Of a stretch of DNA of 64,000 nt, positions 57,188 to 64,000 are shown piece by piece (within the stretch, counting starts at the first letter, position 1; every line of letters starts with the position of its first letter). Location of the stretch: NCBI RefSeq assembly GCF_041052385.1, contig NZ_CP163439.1, forward strand, positions 3,337,001-3,401,000. The letters run 5' to 3'. The notes beneath the pieces are model-generated. The model had not been told where the DNA came from. It was given only the letters and a program-made list of their open reading frames with translations, and ran no database searches. The stretch is from Streptomyces sp. R28. Its GTDB lineage: Bacteria; Actinomycetota; Actinomycetes; Streptomycetales; Streptomycetaceae. Position numbers and translations under genes: made by a program.

Positions 57188-58204
57188 ATGCCGCACTGGT
57201 CCGTCTATACCGGCACCAACCAGCCGCACGACGGCATCGCCGAACTGCCCGCCCCACCGCCCTGGCGGGCGTTCGACGGCGGCCCCGCACTGCCGCCGCC
57301 CGGCGACACCGACGACGAGGCGGCGGTCTCGCCGGACCGTATGCACCGGGCGAGGACCTACGTGCCGACGCCGGAGAGCGTCCAACTGGTCAACGCCGCG
57401 CTGTGCCTGCGCCGCCCGCTGCTGGTCACCGGCCCGCCCGGCACGGGCAAGTCCTCCCTGGCCTACGCGGTGGCCCGGGAACTGCGCCTAGGCCCCGTCC
57501 TGCGCTGGAACATCACCAGCCGCAGCACCCTCGCCGACGGCCTCTACCAGTACGACCCGCTGTCCCGCCTGTACGCGGCGCGGCGGGACGACGGTCCCGG
57601 CCCCGCCCCTGACGGCATCGAGGACCATCTGCGTCTGGGGCCCCTGGGCACGGCCCTGCTCCCCTACGACCGTCCACGCGCCCTCCTCGTCGACGAGATC
57701 GACAAGAGCGACCTCGACCTCCCGAACGACCTGCTGAACATCCTGGAGGAGGGCCAGTACGAGATGCCCGAACTGGTCCGCGCGGCCCGCCACACCACTG
57801 ACGGCAGCGCCCAGGTCCTGGCCGACGGCACGGACACCCCCGTGCCGGTCCTACGGGGCCGGGTCCGCTGCCGCGCCTTCCCCTTCGTCGTCCTGACCAG
57901 CAACGGCGAACGCGAGTTCCCGCCCGCCTTCCTCCGCCGCTGCGTCCGTCTGCGCCTGCGCCGCCCCGAACGGGCCCAGCTCACGGACATCGTCCGCGCC
58001 CACCTCGGCGAGCCCGACGCGGAGGCAGAAACCCTGATCACGGAGTTCCTGACCCGCGCCGGCACCGGCGAACTGGCCACGGACCAGCTCCTCAACGCCA
58101 TCTACCTCACCGGCATCGCGGGCCTGCAGGCCGACTCCCGCGAGAAGCTGGCCGAGCAGCTAATGCCGTATCTGAGCGCGGCGGCCGACGGCGATGGGGT
58201 CTGA
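57188..58204 (+). CDS. MoxR-type AAA+ ATPase
   Basis: A 338-residue AAA+ ATPase. Walker A GPPGTGKSS at 82-90, Walker B LLVDEIDK at 167-173, sensor 1 in VVLTSNGEREFPPAFLRRCVRLRL (with arginine finger) and a C-terminal lid. MoxR proteins act as chaperone-like remodelers with vWA partners. The upstream trypsin-like and downstream SAV_2336-type proteins are such partners. ATG at 57188 with GGAGAG upstream; the stop overlaps the next start by 11 bp. Confidence 0.9.
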   Translation: MPHWSVYTGTNQPHDGIAELPAPPPWRAFDGGPALPPPGDTDDEAAVSPDRMHRARTYVPTPESVQLVNAALCLRRPLLVTGPPGTGKSSLAYAVARELRLGPVLRWNITSRSTLADGLYQYDPLSRLYAARRDDGPGPAPDGIEDHLRLGPLGTALLPYDRPRALLVDEIDKSDLDLPNDLLNILEEGQYEMPELVRAARHTTDGSAQVLADGTDTPVPVLRGRVRCRAFPFVVLTSNGEREFPPAFLRRCVRLRLRRPERAQLTDIVRAHLGEPDAEAETLITEFLTRAGTGELATDQLLNAIYLTGIAGLQADSREKLAEQLMPYLSAAADGDGV

Positions 58205-61200
58205 CGGGCGGGGGTCCGCCGTTGCCCGGCTGGCCACCGTACTGGCCGCGGCCACGGGAGCGGACGTATCCCCGGAAGCGGGACCCACGTCCCGCGAACT
58301 GGCCGAACTCATCTGGCTGGCCGAGCAGTTGCGAGGTGAGCGGGAGAACGCAGCTCCCGGTCGGCCAGCGCCCACCACCGGTGACCACCCCGAAGACACA
58401 TCCGGTACACCTGCGGACCCCGCCCCCACCGCCCTGCCACCGCACGCCGGCCCCCAGGACCCCGGGCACCCCCACCGGCCCCCGTCCCCCACCCCACTCC
58501 CCCCGACGACCGAATCCCCCTCCACCTCCCGGAGCCCCCGCACCCCGACGCGCCGGGCCCACGCGGCGGCACCCCGCTGCTCGCCCCCGCGCCCCCGATG
58601 CTGCCCCAGCCGCTCGCCCTGCAACGCGCCCTGCGCCCCCTCAAGCGCAAGGTTCCCTCGCCTCGCGCCCGGCTCCTCGACGAGCACGCCACCGCCGACC
58701 GGATCGCCCGGCTCGGTGCGCGCCCCGACGTCTGGCTCCCGGTGCTGCGCCCGGCGCCGGACCGCTGGCTGCGCCTGAACCTGGTGTACGACGCGGGCCC
58801 CACGATGCCCGTCTGGCGCCCCTTGGTGCGCGAACTGCACACCGTGCTCGCCCAGTCAGGCATCTTCCGCACGGTCACCGCACACCGCGCCACCCCCGAC
58901 GGCCGCGCCCACCAGGTCCCGGCACTGGCCGACGGCCGCACGGTCACCCTGATCGTCAGCGACTGCATGGGCCCGCAATGGCGGCCCGGCCCGGCGGGCG
59001 ACCGCTGGTACCGGACCCTGCGCCGCTGGGCGGCCCGCATGCCCCTGGCCGTCGTACAGCCACTGCCCGAACACCTCTGGCACACCACGGCCCTGCCCGC
59101 CGCCCCGGGCCTGCTCACGGCCCCGACGGCGGCGGCGCCTTCGGCCGCGCTCACCTTCACGCCGTACGACGCACACGAGTCCTACGATCGCGCCGTCCCC
59201 CTCCCCGTCCTGGAACCGGCCCCGGCCTGGCTAGCCAACTGGGCCGCCCTGATCGCCGCGCCGGGCGGCGGCCACGCACCCGGCGCCCTGGCCTGGCTGG
59301 CGCCCGCGCCGCTGCCGCCGACCGAACCGGCCCCCGACATCGCCGCGTTGCCCGCGCAGGACCTGGTGCTGCGCTTCCGGGCGACCGCGTCCCCGGAAGC
59401 CTTCCGCATCGCCGGTCATCTCGCCCTGGCCAACCCGTCCCTGCCGGTGATGCGCCTCGTCCAGCGCGCCTTGGACCGCGGCCCCCGCCCCCAGCACCTG
59501 GCCGAGATCATCCTGAGCGGCATGCTGACGGCGGCTCCTGGGCCGCCGGGGTCGTACGAGTTCCGTCCAGGGGTGCGGGAGCTGCTGCTGCGGTCGCTGC
59601 CGCGTACGGCGCGGACACGGACCCGTGAATTCCTCGCCCGGGTCGGCGGGTTGATCGACGAAGAGGCGGCCGTCAGGCCGGGTGAGTTCCGGGCACAGGC
59701 GCGAGGAGGCGACGGTTCGGGAGGTGGGGGTGCCGCCTTCGCGACGGTCAGGGAGGAGACGGTACGGCGGCTGGGCGGAGGTGTGGAAGAGGAGCTCTTC
59801 GCCGGTCGGTATCGGCTGCTGGGGCAGCGGGGGCCCAGTCAGCGCATGTGGGCGGCCGTCGACGTATGGACCGACCTGCCGGTGGTCGTGCACCGCTATC
59901 CGGTCCAGGCGGCCCCGCAGGAGCGGTTCCTGCGGGAGGCGCGGGCGCTGGCGGAGCTGCAGCATCCGAACGTGGTGCGCGTGCTGGACTTCGGCTCGGA
60001 GGGTGAACGGCCTTATCTGGTCGCCGAGTTCGTGGACGGCGTCACCCTGGCCGAACTGCAGCTGGGCAGCGGACCGGGGGTCTCCTTCCGGGTGTTCGCC
60101 CAGCTGGTGGCGGATGTCGTGCCCGCGCTGGAGGCACTGCACGAGCGCGGCCTGGTGCGCGGGCAGGACGGCTGGGACGGTCTGCTGCTGCGGCCGGACG
60201 GGTCGGTGGTGCTCAGCAGGTTCGCGCTGGGGGAACAGTCGGAGGCGCACGACGAGAGGTCGGACCTCCTCCTGTTCAGGTCGCTGCTAAGGGACTTGGC
60301 CGCGCACAGCCCGGTCAGCCCGCCGTTCCAGCGGATGATGGCGGAACTGACGCGGGGCAAGGATCCGGCAGCCGCCGTTCGGCGGCTGCCGCCCTCGGCC
60401 GGCTTCGCACGGGCGAGGGGTGAGATGGAGGCAGACCGCCTCCGCGTCACGATGCTCGGCCCGTTGAACATCAGGCGCGCCGGCCGGTTCCTCACCCTCC
60501 CTCCCCCGGAGGCTCAGGCCCTGCTGTGCATGTTGCTGCTCAAGCAGGGCCGCCGTGTCGGCTTCGACACCCTAGCCGAGGGACTGTGGGAGCAGCCTCC
60601 GTCGGGAATCCAGGCGCTGAGCCGCCTTCGCGATGTGGCGACGGACCTACGGCTGTGCCTCGGCCCCGGCACCCTCGCCGAACTCCTCGACGGCTATGCC
60701 CTGCACCTGCCGGGCGACTACATCGACGTGCACCACTGCGAGGAACTGGTCGCCCACCGCACCGACGACCTGCCCCTGGCCGCCCAACGCTCCCTGGTCC
60801 AGGATGCCTTGAGCCTGTTCCACAGCGACCCCCTGCTCGGCATCCCCGGCCCCGCCGCGAAGGCCACCCGCGCCCGGCTGCGCGCCCTGCGCCTCAGCCT
60901 GTGCGCCACCCGAGCCGAACTCGACCTGGAGCTGGGCGACTTCGAACAGGCGACAACCGATCTCACCGCCCTCGTCCGTGCCCACCCGGATCACGACGAC
61001 TTCCGTCGGCTGCACATCCTGGCGCTGAAGGGGATGGGGCGCATCGCGCAGGCCATCGAGGCGTACGAGTCCTACGAGGAGTACCGGGAACGGCAGTACG
61101 GCGCCCCCATCGCGCCGGGCACCCTGCAAGAGCTCTACCACGAACTGCGCGCCGTCCCCCGCCCGACGATCGCCCTCGAGGCCGACGGCCTGAGCGAGCA

Positions 61201-62851
61201 CCCGGAGGCCCACCACGCCCTCGGCCGTGCCGCGGAACGACTGCTGTCCACGGCACTGCGCCAGGACCAGTACGAAGTGCTGCCCCGTGACAACGGCTAC
61301 GTCGTCCTCACCGAACCCGACGCGGCAGTCCTGCCGATGGTGAGCGCGGCGCTGCTCCAACTGCCGGTCATGCTCGCGACCTTGGCCGACCCGCCGGGAT
61401 TTCGCGTGACGTTCTGGCACACCCCGTGGATCGCGAGCGCGGACGAGTCCGCCGTCCCGTCCGACGTGCGGACCGCCCTGGAGTCCATCGCCGCGGACAT
61501 CACGGTCGTCGTCTCGCCGGAGCTGCACGCGGAGCTCTCCAGCCTTTCGGCGTTCCTGCCGCTGCACCGGGACACCCCCGGTTCCGCGCCCATCGCCTGG
61601 TACTGCCCCTTGTCCCGGCGGGCGACCGATCCGCAATCCGCGCCCCGCGGCCTGGTACGCGGCCCCTTCATCGCCCCCGACCTGACCGTGCTGCGCTCGG
61701 ACCCCGGCCGTTCGGCCATCGTCCACACCCAGCCCGACGGCCCTCTCACCATCCTCGACCCGGCCCGCCCCTGGGGCAGACTCCGCCCCCGCAACGTGAC
61801 GTACTACGAGGTGGACCTCACCACCCACCAGGCCACCCACCAGGTCAACCTCCCGAGCTCCGGCGCCGGCTCCTTCGCCGCGTCCGTGGACCTCTCCTGG
61901 CATGTGGCCGCCCCGGTGGCCTTCGTCCGCGGGGAGACCACGCACGTCGCGAACGCCCTGCTGGACCACTTCCTGAGCGAGGCGTTCCGCATCACCCGCC
62001 GCCATCCCCTGCACCGGGCGGGCGCGGCCCAGCAGGCCGTGGAGGCGGGCGTGCGCGGGTGGCCGGTGCCGGGGCTGTCGGTGAGCTGTTCGGTACGTCT
62101 GACAGCCGGGGCACAGCCGACGCCCACCCCACCGCGGCCGTCGCCCGGCACGCCCTCGCCCCTGGCCGACCTCGTCCGCCCCGCCGACTACCTCCTGCTC
62201 GGCTTCGAAGGCCCCCTGACCAGACCGTTCTCCGCGAAGGCCGCCCGCAGCGCCGCCCTCGACCTGCTCTCCCTCGCGGTCGATCACCGCGACCCCGAGG
62301 ACACGCCGACAGGCCGCCCCCTCACCGGCGACAGCGGTGGCCCCATCCCGCTCCAGGAGGAGCTCGTGCACCCCCTGGACGTACTGCGCGCCTTCGCCGA
62401 CAGCAGCATCGCTCCCCTCCTGCGCGACCGCCTCGACCAACTGGAGCTGCGGGCCGTGGTCGCGTCCCGCCCGACCCCGCAGGCCGCCGACCTGGTCCGC
62501 GCCTTGCACGGATCCGGTCGCCGCGTGGCCGTCGTCACAAACTTCTGCGTGCAGGCGGTCCATCGACACCTGGACTTCCTGGAACTCCCCCTGACGGCGG
62601 TCCACGGCCGCGGACGGCTGCTGATGCCCGATGCGGAGTGCCTCCGCCTCGCACTGAACCACTTCAGCCGGTCCGCCACGGGCCTGCTGGTCTCCTCCAC
62701 CGCCGCCGAGGTCACCGCCGCCCGGCAGCTGGGCATCCCCGTCATCGGCTACGCCGACTCCCCCGCGACCGAACGACGCCTCCGCAAGGCCGGCTGCGAC
62801 ACGATCGTCGACTCCCTGCGGCCTTTACTCGAAGCCGCCCGCTCCCTGTGA
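58194..62851 (+). CDS. SAV_2336-type multidomain protein (vWA-like, pseudokinase, SARP-like, HAD-like), one frameshift
   Basis: If one C is restored in the run 58499-58504 the gene encodes about 1552 residues; as given, the N-terminal part (58194 to about 58500, TSRELAELIWLAEQLRG) and the rest lie in different frames (4658 nt is not a multiple of 3, 4659 is). Parts in order: SAV_2336 N-terminal domain; vWA-like region with NLVYDAGPTMPVWRPL and LIVSDCMGP; from about residue 530 a protein-kinase-like fold lacking HRD and DFG motifs; from about 745 a winged-helix plus BTAD region as in SARP regulators; from about 1330 an HAD-like region whose first motif is GFEGPL instead of DxDGPL. Codon at 62825-62827 is TTA. 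It follows MoxR and probably senses or executes in a conflict system. Confidence 0.75.
62825..62827 (+). promoter_or_regulatory. TTA leucine codon near the end of the SAV_2336-type gene
   Basis: In SLRPLLEAARSL the first Leu of the LL pair is TTA, nine codons before the stop. Full-length protein should need bldA tRNA. Confidence 0.8.
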
Positions 62852-63064
62852 TCCGACACGCCGCCTGACGCCCCATCAGAGACAGAACCCCCCATTCAGC
62901 GGCACCCCACCCGGCCCCCTCCAAAAGGCGCCCCCCTCCCGGCCGCCCGCACGATGCGAGGGAGGCCGCCACACACGTGGCCCCGCAAACACGACCGACA
63001 CACCCCAAGCGAGGCCCGCCACCCACCCGGCGGACCCATGGTCTGCGCTCTCGGGAGGACCCCC

Positions 63065-64000
63065 ATGACCGCCACTCTGGAGCAGCTGCGCCGCTGCCAC
63101 TTCGCCGTCGACCTGGGGGCGGCCAGGACCCGCGTCTATGTGAAGGGCGCCGGACTCGTCGTCGACCAGCCCTCCGCCGCCGCCGTCAACACCCGGACCG
63201 GTGCCCTCATCGCGGTCGGCGAGTTCGCGGAGAGGATGACCGGCCGCACCCCGGACTACATCCGCGTCGTACGGCCCGTCTCCGGTGGCACCGTCGTCGA
63301 CATCGAGATGGCGCAGCGCATGCTGCGGCAGCTCCTCGGCGACAAGATCCGCCGCACCCTGCGCCGCAAGCCCTTCCTGCGCGCCGCGGCCTGCACCCCG
63401 CACGACGCCGACCCGCTCGCCCAGCGCGCCGCCATCGAGACCCTTGTCGGCCTCGGCGCCCGGCGCGTCGAACTCGTCGACACACTCATCGCCGCGGCCG
63501 TGGGCTGCGGGCTGCCCGTGGAGCAGCCCGAGGCCAGCATGATCATGGTGTGCGGGGCCGCCGCGACCGAGGTCGCCGTGCTCTCCCTCGGCGCCATCGT
63601 CACCGCCGAACGCATCCGGATCGGCGGCGAGGCCGTCGACCACGCGATCGTGCAGCACCTGCGGCACCAGCACGAGCTCATGCTGCCCAGCCAGAACGTA
63701 CGGCCGCTGCAGCTCGCCCTGTCCGGGAACGGGCTCACCCCCCACGGCCCGGCCTCCACCGAGATCCACGGCCGCGACGTCTGCACCGGCCTCGCCCGCA
63801 GCGTCCAGGTCGACACCGCCGCCGTACGGAACGCCATCCAGACCCCGCTCACCGGCGTCCTCGACAGCATCGGCAAGGTGCTGCGCGACTGCCCGCCCGA
63901 CCTGGTCGCCGACCTCGCCGACCGCGGGATCATGATGGTCGGCGGCAGTGCGCTGCTGCCCGGGTTCGACCAGATGCTGCGGCAGGCCACGAACATGCCC
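63065..64000 (+). CDS. mbl: Mbl-type actin-like protein (3' end outside window)
   Basis: The first 312 residues of an MreB/Mbl-family actin homologue. The phosphate-1 loop is VDLGAARTRVYVKG, the connect/phosphate-2 region VELVDTLIAAAVGCGLPV, the second phosphate segment MIMVCGAAATEVAVLSLG, and the adenosine motif IMMVGGSALLPGFDQML. The sequence diverges from rod-shape MreB and fits the sporulation-wall protein Mbl of Streptomyces. GGGAGG lies before ATG 63065. The reading frame is open to the last base. The 210 bp upstream hold no other gene. Confidence 0.85.
   Translation, partial: MTATLEQLRRCHFAVDLGAARTRVYVKGAGLVVDQPSAAAVNTRTGALIAVGEFAERMTGRTPDYIRVVRPVSGGTVVDIEMAQRMLRQLLGDKIRRTLRRKPFLRAAACTPHDADPLAQRAAIETLVGLGARRVELVDTLIAAAVGCGLPVEQPEASMIMVCGAAATEVAVLSLGAIVTAERIRIGGEAVDHAIVQHLRHQHELMLPSQNVRPLQLALSGNGLTPHGPASTEIHGRDVCTGLARSVQVDTAAVRNAIQTPLTGVLDSIGKVLRDCPPDLVADLADRGIMMVGGSALLPGFDQMLRQATNMP

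Noticed and set aside
1..64000. tRNA, rRNA, CRISPR array or integrase/attachment sites
   Set aside because: I saw no cloverleaf-type sequence, no spaced direct-repeat array and no recombinase or phage gene; reading by eye could still miss a single tRNA.

Overview
The window reads as a chromosomal segment of a Streptomyces or close relative. Coding sequence is very GC-rich with strong third-position GC bias, genes are tightly coupled through ATGA and GTGA overlaps, TTA leucine codons are almost absent (four seen), short dispersed GC-rich palindromic repeats are present, and several families are typical of the genus (Mbl-type actin, MatB, secreted GH43/GH51 enzymes, MerR-PP2C fusion, SAV_2336-type protein). 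No rRNA, tRNA, CRISPR array, IS element or phage gene was recognised.

Layout. (1) 1-26441 is mostly a pentose/arabinan region: a truncated sugar ABC transporter and its permease, a mutarotase, a secreted endo/exo-arabinanase pair (5137-7544), a five-gene operon with an ABC sugar importer, a secreted GH43 arabinanase and a GH51 arabinofuranosidase (15551-21270), and an IclR regulator coupled to an SMP-30 lactonase (24811-26441). The three promoters (arabinanase pair, importer operon, iclR) share a 39-bp element placed immediately after the -10 hexamer, which suggests one IclR regulon. Interspersed are a PLP aminotransferase with a Pro-rich tail, a dynamin-like GTPase, an orphan RiPP-like peptide, a lipoprotein, an intradiol dioxygenase plus a broken relative, a TauE-type exporter, and an IrrE-like protease / membrane protein / FAD oxidoreductase trio.

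(2) 26693-31170 holds small secreted and membrane proteins, a secreted metzincin-like protease and a PucR-type regulator with a TTA codon. (3) 31393-43249 is a long co-directional glycan-type cluster: DUF3068 protein, GT4 glycosyltransferase, methyltransferase, a giant AftD-like membrane arabinofuranosyltransferase homologue, a condensation-like protein broken by two frameshifts, a second methyltransferase, a DMT transporter, a Trm112-like protein and an FkbM methyltransferase. (4) 43215-50106 contains small unknowns, an ATP-grasp enzyme, a MerR-PP2C fusion, and a receiver/GGDEF-like/GT2 fusion coupled to an acyltransferase.

(5) 50107-55233 is a malonate-type module: a GntR regulator, divergent from a MatC-like transporter, matB and a carboxyltransferase, with a perfect 15-bp inverted repeat pair between regulator and transporter. 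(6) 55343-62851 looks like a vWA-MoxR associated conflict system: trypsin-like protease protein, MoxR ATPase and a roughly 1550-residue SAV_2336-type protein carrying vWA-like, pseudokinase, SARP-type and inactive HAD-like parts. (7) 63065 to the end is the start of mbl.

Three single-base losses, all in C-runs (two in the condensation-like gene, one in the SAV_2336 gene), break otherwise intact genes. They may be sequencing errors. The stretches I judge most worth follow-up are the shared IclR-type operator, the conflict-system operon, the orphan peptide, and the TTA codons clustered in 29.7-34.6 kb.
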